Of a DNA stretch of 50,584 bases, positions 1 through 8,006 are shown in pieces. A program made the position numbers and the translations under genes. The stretch is from assembly GCF_001815905.1 (NCBI RefSeq), contig NZ_KV823248.1, positions 1 to 50,584 on the forward strand, given 5' to 3'. Each line of letters starts with the position of its first letter. The stretch's first letter is position 1. A model generated the notes under the pieces. It had not been told where the DNA came from, did not search any database, and worked only from the letters and a program-made list of their open reading frames with translations. Source of the stretch: Brevibacterium sp. HMSC07C04 (GTDB lineage Bacteria > Actinomycetota > Actinomycetes > Actinomycetales > Brevibacteriaceae).

Positions 1-27
1 GGGCCGCAGACACCCAGTCTGCGGCCC
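1..27. terminator. Perfect 10-bp hairpin, probable terminator
   Basis: Positions 1-10 (GGGCCGCAGA) are the exact reverse complement of 18-27, with a 7-nt loop. It lies 65 bp beyond the stop codon of the leftward acyl-CoA synthetase, so it probably ends that transcript. What follows the hairpin on the minus strand lies outside the window, so no T-tract can be checked. It could also serve a rightward gene off the left edge. Confidence 0.5.
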
Positions 28-91
28 TCACCTATGGCTGTTTTCAGGGCACCGCACCGGAAAGTGGGACTCCCAGCCTGCGGCGCGGCGA

Positions 92-1783
92 TCAACCTGC
101 AGAGACGATCTCCGCTCCTTCCGCGCGCAGCTCGACCTTGCGGATCTTGCCGGAAACGGTCATCGGGAACGACTCCCTGACCTCGACGTAGCGCGGGATC
201 TTGTAGTGGGCCAATTTGCCCTGGGCGAATTCGCGAACGTCATCAGCTGTCAGCGTCTCTTCTCCTTCGCGGAGAATCACCCAGGCCATAAGCTCTTCGC
301 CGTACTTGGGGTCGGGAACGCCGACCACCTGCACATCGCGAATAGACGGGTGGGTGTACAGGAACTCTTCGATCTCACGCGGGTAGACGTTTTCGCCGCC
401 GCGAATAACCATGTCCTTGATCCGACCGGATATGTCGAGATAGCCGGCTTCGCTCACGATCCCAAGGTCTCCGGTGTGCATCCAGCCATCGGGATCGAGC
501 ACCTCGGCAGTTTTGTCCGGCTGGTTCCAGTAGCCCTTCATAACGCAGTAGCCGCGAGTGCATACCTCCCCCTTCTGGCCTCTAGGCAGAGTCTCCCCCG
601 TCACCGGGTCGACGACCTTGACTTCCGTGTGCGGCATAACGGTGCCCACGGTTTCGGTACGAGCTTCAAGCGAGTCGTCGACCCGCGTCATGGTGGACAC
701 GGGTGCGGTCTCCGTCATCCCGTAGCAGATCGCCACTTCAGACATATTCATTCGGCCGATGACGGCCCGCATGACTTCAACGGGGCACGTGGATCCTGCC
801 ATGACGCCGGTGCGCAGCGTCGACAGATCATAGTCTTCAAAGTTCGGCAGTTCGAGTTCGGCGATGAACATTGTCGGCACACCGTAGAGCGAGGTCGCCT
901 TCGTCTTCTCAACTGCGCTCAGGGCTGCGCTCGGATCGAATCCTGCGCTGGGAATCACCGCCGTGCTTCCATGGCTGAAGGCTGCGAGAATGCCGATGAC
1001 CATCCCGAAGCAGTGGAAGAACGGCACGGGAAGAACAACCGTGTCCTTTTCGGTGTAGGCCAGGTTCTCCCCAATGAGAAAGCCGTTGTTGAGAATGTTG
1101 TGATGTGTCAGAGTCACACCCTTCGGAAAACCGGTTGTTCCCGAGGTGTACTGCAGGTTTATCGGCTCATCACAGTTGAGGGTGTCTGTGATCTGGCGGA
1201 TGCGAGTGCGGATCTTGGCCCCGTCGTCAGCCAACAGCCTCTCCCCTGTTTCGAGGAGGGCGGAGAAGCGGCTTTCCGCGTTGATGTCCTGCTGCCGCAT
1301 AGGGGTGGCAGTCTGCTCCTGCGATGTGTCAACGTAGACCACCGACAGGTTCTCGAGCTTCGCAGCGACCGCGCTTGTCACTTCGACGAAGTCGATGTGA
1401 GGCGGTGCAGCCACCTGACTGATGAGCATCGAGGCTCCGGAGTGTTCGAGGATGAACTCCAGTTCGTGCTCCCGGTAGGCGGGGTTGATGTTGACGATGA
1501 TGACGCCGAGCTTGGCGGCCGCGTACATTGTCAAAACCCATTCGGGAATATTCTGGGCGAAGATGCCAAGCCGGTCGCCCTTCTTGAGCCCTCGGTCCAT
1601 AAGAGCGGCGGCCAAGCGGTCTGTGTCACGCTCAAGTTCCGCGTAGGTCCACGAACGGCCTGTGGGAAGGTCGAGAAGTGCTTGTGCATCCGGGGCCTGT
1701 GCTGTCTGCACGGCAAAATGGCCGGCGATGGTGTCGCCGATAAGCCCTGCCGAAGCAGGGCCGGATGAATACGATAGGGTCAC
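92..1783 (-). CDS. AMP-binding fatty-acyl-CoA synthetase
   Basis: An adenylate-forming enzyme of the acyl-CoA synthetase family, 563 aa from the GTG at 1783. It activates a carboxylic acid, probably a medium- or long-chain fatty acid, with ATP and then CoA. The P-loop-like motif [11 protein letters not shown] is at about residues 212-222. It is followed by YGMTETAP, the hinge region around TGDLG and [16 protein letters not shown], and the C-terminal catalytic lysine motif SGKIRK. An upstream in-frame extension to 1891 exists. The GTG at 1783 is preferred because AAGGAGC lies about 10 nt before it and the protein then begins at the usual distance from the AMP-binding domain. The gene stands alone, divergent from a sugar kinase. 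The exact substrate cannot be read from sequence; the overall form resembles the FadD35/AlkK type. Confidence 0.9.
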   Translation of the reverse strand: MTLSYSSGPASAGLIGDTIAGHFAVQTAQAPDAQALLDLPTGRSWTYAELERDTDRLAAALMDRGLKKGDRLGIFAQNIPEWVLTMYAAAKLGVIIVNINPAYREHELEFILEHSGASMLISQVAAPPHIDFVEVTSAVAAKLENLSVVYVDTSQEQTATPMRQQDINAESRFSALLETGERLLADDGAKIRTRIRQITDTLNCDEPINLQYTSGTTGFPKGVTLTHHNILNNGFLIGENLAYTEKDTVVLPVPFFHCFGMVIGILAAFSHGSTAVIPSAGFDPSAALSAVEKTKATSLYGVPTMFIAELELPNFEDYDLSTLRTGVMAGSTCPVEVMRAVIGRMNMSEVAICYGMTETAPVSTMTRVDDSLEARTETVGTVMPHTEVKVVDPVTGETLPRGQKGEVCTRGYCVMKGYWNQPDKTAEVLDPDGWMHTGDLGIVSEAGYLDISGRIKDMVIRGGENVYPREIEEFLYTHPSIRDVQVVGVPDPKYGEELMAWVILREGEETLTADDVREFAQGKLAHYKIPRYVEVRESFPMTVSGKIRKVELRAEGAEIVSAG

Positions 1784-1913
1784 GGCTCTGTGCTCCTTGC
1801 TGTTGTTTTCACACGCCTGTGTGCGATGAAAATCACTTTGCCATAAACGAGCTTTGGTTTCTACAAACACAGCAGCTTCTGCAGACACCACCTACCACCA
1901 GGACTTTCACGCC

Positions 1914-1919
1914 TATTAT
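1914..1919 (+). promoter_or_regulatory. Possible -10 element of a leaderless mRNA (sugar kinase)
   Basis: TATTAT ends 6 nt before the ATG at 1926, so transcription would start at or next to the start codon. The only Shine-Dalgarno-like string (GGAGG, 1920-1924) is one base from the ATG, too close to work as a ribosome site. No convincing -35 was seen. Confidence 0.4.
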
Positions 1920-1925
1920 GGAGGC

Positions 1926-2744
1926 ATGGGCAAAGTCATAGTCCTCGGATCGATCAACATCGACACGGTCATCCGCACACCCCGCTACCCTCGCTTGGGC
2001 GAAACGCTCATGGCAAACAGCGTGCGCACCATGCCGGGAGGAAAGGGGGCCAACCAAGCAGTTGCGGCCAACCGCGCCGGTGCTGAAACACTGTTTCTCT
2101 CGTGCGTGGGATCAGACGCCCAGGGCGCCTTCTACCGCAAACACCTCGAGGCTTCGGGACTGGACACGAATTTTGTGCGGACAACCGCGGGGCCGACGGG
2201 CTCAGCGACGATCATCGTCGAAGATGCGGGCAACAATGCGATCCTCTTCGATCCCGGTGCCAATGCAGCTGTCGGCGAACCGGAAATCGAGACCATCCTC
2301 AACCTGGCACAGCCGGGCGATGTTCTGTCAATCGTTTTGGAAATCCAGGACCAGACGGCCCTGCGCGCTCTTGCTGTGGCTCAAGAGCGCGGTGTCACTA
2401 CCCTGCTCAACCCCTCCCCCTGGACGCCTGCCGCTCAGAGCCTCGCCGATTCAGCCGACATCGTGATCGTCAACGAACAGGAATCTGCCCGGCTCAACCG
2501 AGTCGACGAAAGGGTCTGCATAACATTCGGCGCTCAGGGCGCCCTGTGGCGCGGCGTCCACGCTCCCGCACGCCGTATTGAGGCGGTCGACAGCACCGGC
2601 GCAGGCGACACTTTCGCCGGAACACTGGCCGCGGCGGTTGCGCGAGAGCTTTCAACGGAAGAGGCCCTGCAGACAGCGACAGCAGCGGCGACACGAGTCT
2701 GCGAACACGACGGCGCGCAGGACTGGAAAACGCTGGATTCCTGA
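1926..2744 (+). CDS. PfkB-family carbohydrate kinase (ribokinase-like)
   Basis: An ATP-dependent sugar kinase of the ribokinase/PfkB family, 272 aa. The N-terminal PfkB signature is seen as GSINIDTV and PGGKGANQA (about residues 36-44). The C-terminal signature DSTGAGDTF (about 222-230) holds the catalytic base Asp228 and the anion hole. It is somewhat shorter than typical RbsK (about 300 aa), mostly in the middle. The ATG at 1926 is chosen because homologues begin just before the first beta strand (KVIVLGSINID). An in-frame TTG at 1854 would add 24 unlikely residues. It stands alone, divergent from the acyl-CoA synthetase, with no transporter or regulator nearby to reveal the sugar. Ribose is only the default guess. 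Confidence 0.88.
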   Translation: MGKVIVLGSINIDTVIRTPRYPRLGETLMANSVRTMPGGKGANQAVAANRAGAETLFLSCVGSDAQGAFYRKHLEASGLDTNFVRTTAGPTGSATIIVEDAGNNAILFDPGANAAVGEPEIETILNLAQPGDVLSIVLEIQDQTALRALAVAQERGVTTLLNPSPWTPAAQSLADSADIVIVNEQESARLNRVDERVCITFGAQGALWRGVHAPARRIEAVDSTGAGDTFAGTLAAAVARELSTEEALQTATAAATRVCEHDGAQDWKTLDS

Positions 2745-2757
2745 GATTTTCCCCTGC

Positions 2758-2779
2758 GTTCATTTCGCGTTAACGTAAG
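2758..2779 (+). promoter_or_regulatory. Possible PhoP-type direct repeat upstream of pit
   Basis: Two adjacent 11-nt units, GTTCATTTCGC and GTTAACGTAAG, both begin with GTT. The first resembles the GTTCA-type Pho-box unit described in Streptomyces. It lies about 110 bp before the phosphate transporter gene, where phosphate control would make sense. The second unit is a poor match, so this is tentative. Confidence 0.25.
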
Positions 2780-2887
2780 CCTTGTCATCTTTCGGTTCCA
2801 CACCGACCCTCGTCCGGCCGAGCGCGCTCTGCGGGAACGGGTCCCTCGCCAAGCGGAGCCGACCTCGCACATAAGCGGAAGCAGACA

Positions 2888-4141
2888 GTGGATTTCGTCC
2901 TACTCATCGTCGTTCTCGTCATCGCCTTGGCGCTGTTCTTCGATTTCACCAACGGCTTTCACGACACGGCAAACGCCATGGCCACCCCGATTGCGACAGG
3001 TGCTCTCAAGCCGAAAACGGCGGTGGGACTCGCCGCAATTCTCAACCTCATCGGAGCTCTCCTGTCGACGGAGGTGGCAAAGACTGTTTCCGGCGGCATC
3101 ATCAACGAAGAGCAGATAGGCGGGCAGCTGTTCCCCTCCCTCATATTTGCAGGGCTCATCGGCGCTATCTGCTGGAACATGCTGACCTGGCTTTTGGGAC
3201 TGCCTTCGAGCTCATCTCACGCTCTTTTCGGGGGCCTGATCGGAGCGACGATAGTCGGCATCGGATTCACCGCCGTCAACGTAGGGGGCGTTCTCTCCAA
3301 AATCGTTCTGCCCGCAATCCTGTCGCCCCTGACGGCTGCCATCATCGCTTTTGTCGCAACCAAAGTTGCCTACGGCGTGACTCGCCGCTATGACAAAAAG
3401 CCATCGGGCCGCGATGGGTTCCGGTGGGGCCAGATCCTCACCTCCAGTCTTGTTGCTCTGGCACACGGCACGAACGATGCGCAGAAGACGATGGGCGTCA
3501 TCACCCTTGTTCTCATTGCAGTCGGGTGGCAGTCGGCTGAGGACCACGACCCTCAAATCTGGGTAGTGCTGGCCTGTGCTTTCACGATTGCGCTCGGCAC
3601 CTACATGGGCGGTTGGCGAATCATCCACACGCTCGGCAAGGGGCTCACCCAGGTGCGCCCTGCGCAGGGATTTGCTGCTGAGTCCTCCACCGCGGCGACG
3701 ATTCTCGCGTCGTCTGCTCTCGGCTTTGCGCTGTCGACGACTCAGGTGGCATCCGGTTCTGTGATCGGCTCCGGAATGGGCAGACGCGGTTCGACCGTGA
3801 AATGGTCGATGGCGGGCAAAATTGTGCTCGGCTGGCTCGTCACGCTTCCGGCAGCGGGGCTCATCGGAGCGGCCGCAGCGCTGTTCGTTGTACTTCTGGG
3901 CAATTTGGGCCTGGTGCTTGACTTCATTGCCGCCACTGCGACGGTGCTCGGGCTCTATCTCTACTCAAAGCGCGGCAGCAGCGGCCCAGACCAAGCGCTT
4001 TCCCACGATGTCGCCGATGCTGGCTACGCTGTGGATGTTGAGCGCGATCTCCCGCCAACCCCACGGCAAGCACGCGCTCAGGAGCGCCGCCGCGTCGAAC
4101 AGGCGAACAGCGATGATGACAACGGAAAGGCACAGCTGTGA
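2888..4141 (+). CDS. pit: PiT-family inorganic phosphate transporter
   Basis: A low-affinity, cation- or proton-coupled phosphate permease of the inner membrane, 417 aa. Both PiT signature repeats are visible: FTNGFHDTANA near residues 20-30 and AHGTNDAQKTMG near residue 192, each in the duplicated PHO4 half. About ten hydrophobic segments span the protein, followed by a charged cytoplasmic tail rich in Arg and Asp (about 365-417). The GTG start at 2888 has GGAAG upstream. The stop overlaps the start of the next gene by 4 nt (GTGA), so the two are cotranslated. No PhoU-like DUF47 gene is adjacent, although PiT genes often have one. Confidence 0.93.
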   Translation: MDFVLLIVVLVIALALFFDFTNGFHDTANAMATPIATGALKPKTAVGLAAILNLIGALLSTEVAKTVSGGIINEEQIGGQLFPSLIFAGLIGAICWNMLTWLLGLPSSSSHALFGGLIGATIVGIGFTAVNVGGVLSKIVLPAILSPLTAAIIAFVATKVAYGVTRRYDKKPSGRDGFRWGQILTSSLVALAHGTNDAQKTMGVITLVLIAVGWQSAEDHDPQIWVVLACAFTIALGTYMGGWRIIHTLGKGLTQVRPAQGFAAESSTAATILASSALGFALSTTQVASGSVIGSGMGRRGSTVKWSMAGKIVLGWLVTLPAAGLIGAAAALFVVLLGNLGLVLDFIAATATVLGLYLYSKRGSSGPDQALSHDVADAGYAVDVERDLPPTPRQARAQERRRVEQANSDDDNGKAQL

Positions 4142-4470
4142 TCACAATTGACTGGGGCGCGTTCCTTCTGGTGTTCATCTCGGCTTTGGCTGCGGCGGTA
4201 TTTCTCGTGGGCTTCTACGCCCTCGGTCTGCGCCTGCTGGTCGCGGGCGGCAAACCGCCGGTGGTTCATCCCGCAGAGTTCCCGGACGCCATCACTGTGA
4301 TGTCGCCCAAGCAGATCCGCAAGGCTGAAAAGAAGGCCGCAAAAGCCGCCAAGAAGGTCCCTCTGTCACCCGAGGCCCAGAGACTGGTGCTTCTGGGCGC
4401 CTATTCATGTTTCGCCCTGTGCGCGGCAGTCATCGTCTTCGGCGTTCTTCTTCTGCTGGTATTCCGCTGA
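4138..4470 (+). CDS. Small two-helix membrane protein coupled to pit
   Basis: A 110-residue protein of unknown function with two membrane helices, at about residues 7-36 and 86-109. They flank a cytoplasmic or external loop with a Lys/Ala-rich segment (KAEKKAAKAAKK, about 63-74). Its GTG start overlaps the pit stop codon, which implies obligatory cotranslation and suggests an accessory subunit or regulator of the phosphate transporter. That role is inference; I recognise no catalytic motif. Short membrane proteins directly after pit are common in Actinomycetota. Confidence 0.8.
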   Translation: MITIDWGAFLLVFISALAAAVFLVGFYALGLRLLVAGGKPPVVHPAEFPDAITVMSPKQIRKAEKKAAKAAKKVPLSPEAQRLVLLGAYSCFALCAAVIVFGVLLLLVFR

Positions 4471-4508
4471 TCTTCGAGCCTAGTCAAGAATCTGCACTGT
4501 TCAGACGC

Positions 4509-4514
4509 TAGGGT
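4509..4514 (+). promoter_or_regulatory. Possible -10 element of a leaderless mRNA (DsbA-like gene)
   Basis: TAGGGT ends 6 nt before the ATG at 4521, leaderless geometry. The overlapping GGTGAGG could instead be a weak ribosome site, so the two readings compete. Confidence 0.3.
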
Positions 4515-4520
4515 GAGGCC

Positions 4521-5315
4521 ATGGTCGATCACTCCTCTCACCGCAGCGAGAAGGCCCGCAGCCGCACGGTGTACATCATCATCGCCATTGTCGCGGTCGT
4601 CGCTTTCACTGCAGTTGTCGCAATTGCCCAGCTCACATCGAACAACACCAAGTCTTCCGGGGAGGATTCCGCACAGCACGGTTCGTCCTCAGCTGGGTCA
4701 TCCGCCGACGACAGCGCGAGCAAGGACTCGTCGACACCCGGCGAGGAGGGCGAATGGGTCCGCCGGGACGCAGATGACTCCGCGGCCATCGGAAATGTCG
4801 ACGCCCCGGTCGTCATCACTGAGTGGACGGACCCCCGCTGCCCGTTCTGCGCTCATTTCCACACCGAAATCCTTCCAGAGCTGCAGAAGAAGTACGTTGA
4901 CTCCGGAAAAGTGCGCTTCGAATTCATAACCGTCGCGTTCTTCGGCGAGCAGTCCGCGGCAGCTGGTGCAGCCATGGAAGCCGCGGGCAAACAGGGCAAG
5001 TACAGCGAGTACTCGGATGCCCTCTATGCGGCCGCGCCCGACAAGGGCCACCCCGATCTTCCCGAAGAGACCCTCGTGAAGTTCGCCGAAACCGCCGGCG
5101 TGAGCGACATCGAGCGGTTTCGCACAGACATGAACGATTCCGTGCTTATCGACGCAGTCAGCAGCGCAACTGCCGAAGCACAGCAGCAGTACGGAATTCC
5201 GGCTGTGCCGTTCTTCGCATCTTCCGACGGTGAAAGCGCACTGCGGGGCGCTCAGCCAGTCGAAAACTTCTCTGAGTTCATAGACGAACAGCTGGAGAAG
5301 GCCGGGGTCGAATGA
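4521..5315 (+). CDS. Membrane-anchored DsbA-like thiol-disulfide oxidoreductase
   Basis: A 264-residue extracytoplasmic thioredoxin-fold protein. A basic N-terminus leads into one membrane anchor (about residues 17-37). A Ser/Asp-rich linker (about 42-75) follows, then a DsbA-type domain. The redox motif CPFC is at Cys107-Cys110 in WTDPRCPFC, and a helical insertion follows as in DsbA. The cis-proline loop is GIPAVPFF near residue 228. It probably makes, breaks or shuffles disulfides in exported proteins. The stop overlaps the start of the CcdA-like gene (ATGA). This coupling suggests it receives electrons across the membrane from that protein and may act as a reductase or isomerase, although the fold alone would also fit an oxidase. 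Confidence 0.88.
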   Translation: MVDHSSHRSEKARSRTVYIIIAIVAVVAFTAVVAIAQLTSNNTKSSGEDSAQHGSSSAGSSADDSASKDSSTPGEEGEWVRRDADDSAAIGNVDAPVVITEWTDPRCPFCAHFHTEILPELQKKYVDSGKVRFEFITVAFFGEQSAAAGAAMEAAGKQGKYSEYSDALYAAAPDKGHPDLPEETLVKFAETAGVSDIERFRTDMNDSVLIDAVSSATAEAQQQYGIPAVPFFASSDGESALRGAQPVENFSEFIDEQLEKAGVE

Positions 5316-6124
5316 GTCTGGGCCTGCTTGGAGCTTTTGCAGGCGGGGTCCTTACGCTTCTGAGTCCCTGCTCTGCGATGCTCCTGCCTGCATTCTTCTC
5401 TTACGCCTTCACCTCACCCAAGGAACTGCTGGGTCGGACATTCATCTTCTACCTGGGTCTGGTCACTACGCTCGTTCCCCTGGGTATTCTGGCTGGGTCG
5501 GTCGGCGCGTTCGTCACCGTGCATCGGGACGCTGTCGTAGCCATCGCCGCAGTCGTCATCAGCATCATGGGCGTTCTCACAGCACTCAACATCAACCTGC
5601 CGTTTATGCCCTCCGGGGTGCAGAGCGCGGGACGGTCATCCGCTTCGGTCTACCTGCTCGGTGCAGTCTACGGGGTCGCCGGTGTGTGCGCCGGTCCCAT
5701 TCTCGGCGCCGTTCTGACTGTCGCTGCAGCGAGTGCCTCGGCACTGTGGGGCGGTCTGATTCTGGTGTTCTTCGCAGCCGGCATGGCTTTTCCGCTCGTG
5801 CTCCTTTCAGTGCTGTGGACGCGTCTGCCCGTCGTGCAGAGGATCGTGCGCCCTCGACCGGTTTCTTTCGGGCCGATCACAACCACGTGGACGAATCTGA
5901 TCGGCGGCCTGCTCATGGTCGCACTGGCAGCACTCCTGTTCTTCACCAGCGGTACGGCCGAATTGTCCGGCTTTCTCGGGGCAGGTGCTCAGGCACGCAT
6001 TGAAGGGTGGGTTCTGCAGAACTCGTCTGCTGGCGTCGAACTCGTGATTCTCGGCGTCATCGCCGCTGTGGGCGGTCTCATTACACTGTTTGCGCTGAAG
6101 AACCGCGGAAAGCGCGATGAGTGA
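5312..6124 (+). CDS. CcdA/DsbD-type transmembrane electron carrier
   Basis: A polytopic protein of 270 aa from the CcdA (DsbD core) family, which moves reducing power from cytoplasmic thioredoxin to extracytoplasmic thiol proteins. Both functional cysteines are present: Cys20 in LSPCSAMLLPAF and Cys126 in GVAGVCAGPILG. About seven hydrophobic helices are visible, the last near residues 240-263, with a short basic tail. It overlaps the upstream DsbA-like gene by 4 nt, so that protein is its probable partner. No cytochrome c maturation gene is near, so cytochrome biogenesis is not supported here. Confidence 0.87.
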   Translation: MSLGLLGAFAGGVLTLLSPCSAMLLPAFFSYAFTSPKELLGRTFIFYLGLVTTLVPLGILAGSVGAFVTVHRDAVVAIAAVVISIMGVLTALNINLPFMPSGVQSAGRSSASVYLLGAVYGVAGVCAGPILGAVLTVAAASASALWGGLILVFFAAGMAFPLVLLSVLWTRLPVVQRIVRPRPVSFGPITTTWTNLIGGLLMVALAALLFFTSGTAELSGFLGAGAQARIEGWVLQNSSAGVELVILGVIAAVGGLITLFALKNRGKRDE

Positions 6125-6148
6125 GCTCAGGCCTCAGCAACACTGATT

Positions 6149-6177
6149 TTGCATTGGCAGGGCACATGGTCTAAGAT
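6149..6177 (+). promoter_or_regulatory. Promoter of tRNA-Ala
   Basis: TTGCAT (6149-6154) and TAAGAT (6172-6177) are separated by 17 bp and resemble sigma-70 family -35 and -10 elements. Transcription would start near 6184, about 19 nt before the mature tRNA. Confidence 0.6.
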
Positions 6178-6202
6178 AGTTCCTGTTGCCCAGACGGGTT
6201 CT

Positions 6203-6275
6203 GGGGGATTGGCGCAGTTGGTAGCGCGTCTCCATGGCATGGAGAAGGTCAGGGGTTCGAATCCCCTATCCTCCA
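6203..6275 (+). tRNA. tRNA-Ala (anticodon GGC)
   Basis: A 73-nt cloverleaf. The acceptor arm GGGGGAT pairs with ATCCTCC (one G-T), followed by discriminator A; CCA is not encoded. The D-arm stem is GCGC/GCGC. The anticodon arm TCTCC/GGAGA closes the loop ATGGCAT, giving anticodon GGC, which reads GCC alanine codons. The T-arm AGGGG/CCCCT encloses TTCGAAT. It has its own promoter and terminator and stands alone. Confidence 0.97.
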
Positions 6276-6307
6276 CTCGAGAAGCTTTGAGACAGCACTC
6301 GTAACAG

Positions 6308-6333
6308 GCCTCCGGTTGTCCCGGAGGCTTTTT
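6308..6333 (+). terminator. Rho-independent terminator after tRNA-Ala
   Basis: An 8-bp perfect stem, GCCTCCGG (6308-6315) with CCGGAGGC (6321-6328), a 5-nt loop and a following TTTTT run, 33 nt beyond the tRNA. Confidence 0.85.
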
Positions 6334-6574
6334 CATTCCCGCTTTTGCCGATCCTGCACCGGCTAAGCGGCAGTCCCCTCTATACCGGCTTCCGTCGCAC
6401 CATCGCGCAATGCGCATCACTCCCCATGCAGTTCACTGCGATGACAACATCCTGATTCTTCTCTCAAACCCCTAGGCATATGCGCATTCATCTATAAGAC
6501 TGGTGCCTGCGGCTAGATCCGCCTGACCCGAAGTAAACAATGACGTTCACCATCGGATGAGTTAGGAAGTTTCC
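6334..6574 (+). promoter_or_regulatory. Intergenic leader of the alcohol dehydrogenase gene
   Basis: No gene is visible here. TATAAG at 6493-6498 is a plausible -10 element giving a leader of about 70 nt, but no good -35 lies 16-18 bp upstream. The ribosome site AGGAAG (6564-6569) precedes the ATG at 6575. I saw no clear operator palindrome. Confidence 0.35.
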
Positions 6575-7594
6575 ATGTCAACGATGAAAGCAGCTGTTGC
6601 CGAACAGTTCGGCCACAACCTCAATGTTACCGATTCCAATCTGCCCGAACCCGGCGAGCACCAGGCGCTGGTGAAGCTCATAGCCTCCGGTGTCTGCCAC
6701 ACGGACCTTCACGCTATGGAAGGTGACTGGCCGGTCAAGCCCAGCCCGCCCTTCATTCCCGGTCACGAGGGCGTCGGCATCGTCGAGAAGCTCGGTCCCG
6801 GCGAACACACCGTGAATGTCGGCGACACGGTCGGCAACGCCTGGCTGTGGAGCGCATGCGGCCACTGCGAGCACTGCCGTCAGGGTTGGGAAACGCTGTG
6901 CGAGCAGCAGGAAAACGGCGGCTATTCCGTCAACGGCTCCTTTGGTCAGTACATGCTCGTCGACACCCGCTACGCCCCGGTCATTCCCGAAGGATCGGAC
7001 CCCCAAGAGGTCGCACCCGTGCTCTGTGCAGGTGTGACCGTCTACAAGGGCCTCAAGATGACCGAGGCTCGCCCCGGCCAGTGGGTTGTCATCTCCGGCA
7101 TCGGCGGTCTGGGACACATCGCTGTCCAGTACGCGGTCGCCATGGGCCTGCGCGTGGTCGCAGTAGACATTGCCGAAGACAAGCTGGCCCTGGCTCAGAA
7201 GCATGGTGCTGAAATCATCGTCAATGCTTTGACAGAAGATCCCGCACAGGCCATTCAGGACAAGATCGGCGGTGCCCACGGAGTGCTTGTCACCGCCGTC
7301 CACGAGCAGGCTTTCAGTCAGGCGATCGGCATGTCCCGCCGCGGCGGAACCATTGTCTTCAACGGTCTGCCGCCGGGCGAGTTCTCCGTGTCGATCTTCA
7401 ACGTCGTCCTGGCTGGTCTGACCATCCGCGGTTCGATCGTCGGCACGCGTCAGGACATGGTCGAAGCTCTCGACTTCTATGCCGCGGGCAAGATCAAGCC
7501 GACGTACTCCACACGCCGCCTTGAGGAGATCAACGACGTCTTCCAGGAGATGCGCGACGGCAAGATCGAAGGTCGCGTGGTCATCGAATACTGA
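6575..7594 (+). CDS. adhP: Zinc-dependent alcohol dehydrogenase, AdhP type
   Basis: A medium-chain, NAD-dependent alcohol dehydrogenase of 339 aa, cytoplasmic, interconverting primary alcohols such as ethanol with aldehydes. Catalytic-zinc ligands are Cys41 (in GVCHTDLH), His64-Glu65 (GHEG) and Cys151 (VLCAGVTVYK). Structural-zinc ligands are Cys95, Cys98, Cys101 and Cys109. The Rossmann motif GIGGLG is at 175-180. All key residues are intact and the length is standard. The start is fixed by AGGAAG upstream and by MKAAV, the usual N-terminal strand. It is monocistronic and followed at once by a conserved palindrome. Confidence 0.95.
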   Translation: MSTMKAAVAEQFGHNLNVTDSNLPEPGEHQALVKLIASGVCHTDLHAMEGDWPVKPSPPFIPGHEGVGIVEKLGPGEHTVNVGDTVGNAWLWSACGHCEHCRQGWETLCEQQENGGYSVNGSFGQYMLVDTRYAPVIPEGSDPQEVAPVLCAGVTVYKGLKMTEARPGQWVVISGIGGLGHIAVQYAVAMGLRVVAVDIAEDKLALAQKHGAEIIVNALTEDPAQAIQDKIGGAHGVLVTAVHEQAFSQAIGMSRRGGTIVFNGLPPGEFSVSIFNVVLAGLTIRGSIVGTRQDMVEALDFYAAGKIKPTYSTRRLEEINDVFQEMRDGKIEGRVVIEY

Positions 7595-7626
7595 TGACTC
7601 CCCTGCCGCCGTCAGCGGCAGCCGAC

Positions 7627-7661
7627 GTTCACGAGGCGGAGCTTGGCTCCGCCTCGTGAAC
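7627..7661. repeat. Dispersed palindrome, copy 1 (16-bp stem)
   Basis: Arm 7627-7642 (GTTCACGAGGCGGAGC) is the perfect complement of 7646-7661, with a 3-nt loop. Neither strand shows a T-run after it, so it is a weak terminator candidate. The stem core CACGAGGCGGAGC recurs at 7925, 11735 and 46100. Confidence 0.85.
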
Positions 7662-7682
7662 CCAATTGAAAGGAGGTGCACC

Positions 7683-7904
7683 ATGACTACTAAAGCCAAT
7701 ATCGGCTTCTGGCTATCGTTGGCAGCCTTCATCGTACTGTTCGGCGCATTCATTGCATCGGGGACCATTTCAGGAATGGAACGCGATGCGAATATCTACG
7801 GCGGGCCGTCCGAGCTGATCTTTCCCATCTCCGGAATCGGAGCACTCATTGCCGCCGCAATCGCCGCAATCTTTGCAGTGAAGGGCCGCTCCTCCAAAAA
7901 CTGA
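7683..7904 (+). CDS. 73-residue two-helix membrane protein
   Basis: A small protein of unknown function with two hydrophobic segments (about residues 8-28 and 46-67) joined by a loop around GMERDANIYGGPSE, and a short basic C-terminus. The ATG at 7683 has the strongest ribosome site in the neighbourhood, AAAGGAGGT at about 7669-7677. An in-frame upstream extension into adhP was discounted for this reason. The gene is bracketed by palindrome copies at 7627-7661 and 7925-7954, and follows adhP by 88 bp. Expression with adhP is possible, but the hairpin lies between them. I recognise no family. Confidence 0.75.
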   Translation: MTTKANIGFWLSLAAFIVLFGAFIASGTISGMERDANIYGGPSELIFPISGIGALIAAAIAAIFAVKGRSSKN

Positions 7905-7924
7905 GGATAACAACAGCCAACCCT

Positions 7925-7954
7925 CACGAGGCGGAACTCACGTTCCGCCTCGTG
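7925..7954. repeat. Dispersed palindrome, copy 2 (13-bp stem)
   Basis: CACGAGGCGGAAC (7925-7937) pairs perfectly with 7942-7954 around a 4-nt loop. TTCTGTTT follows on the plus strand, so it may terminate the 73-residue gene. It lies between that gene and the convergent metal-transporter operon. The G-to-A change in one arm is matched by C-to-T in the other, a compensatory pair relative to copy 1. Confidence 0.85.
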
Positions 7955-8006
7955 TTCTGTTTAGAGACTGCCGCAGAAAAGGAGACCGGAAAACTCGACT
8001 CTCTGC

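Noticed and set aside
206..1768. 520-codon open frame opposite the acyl-CoA synthetase
   Set aside because: Antisense shadow; His/Arg/Gly-rich without any recognisable domain, while the minus-strand frame has all family motifs.
6127..6420. Open reading frame antisense to tRNA-Ala (contains GFEPLTFSMPWRRATNCANPP)
   Set aside because: This is the well-known artefact translation of the complement of a tRNA; no ribosome site and it crosses the terminator.
6578..7768. 396-codon minus-strand frame opposite adhP
   Set aside because: Antisense shadow running past adhP into the palindrome; no motif or ribosome site.
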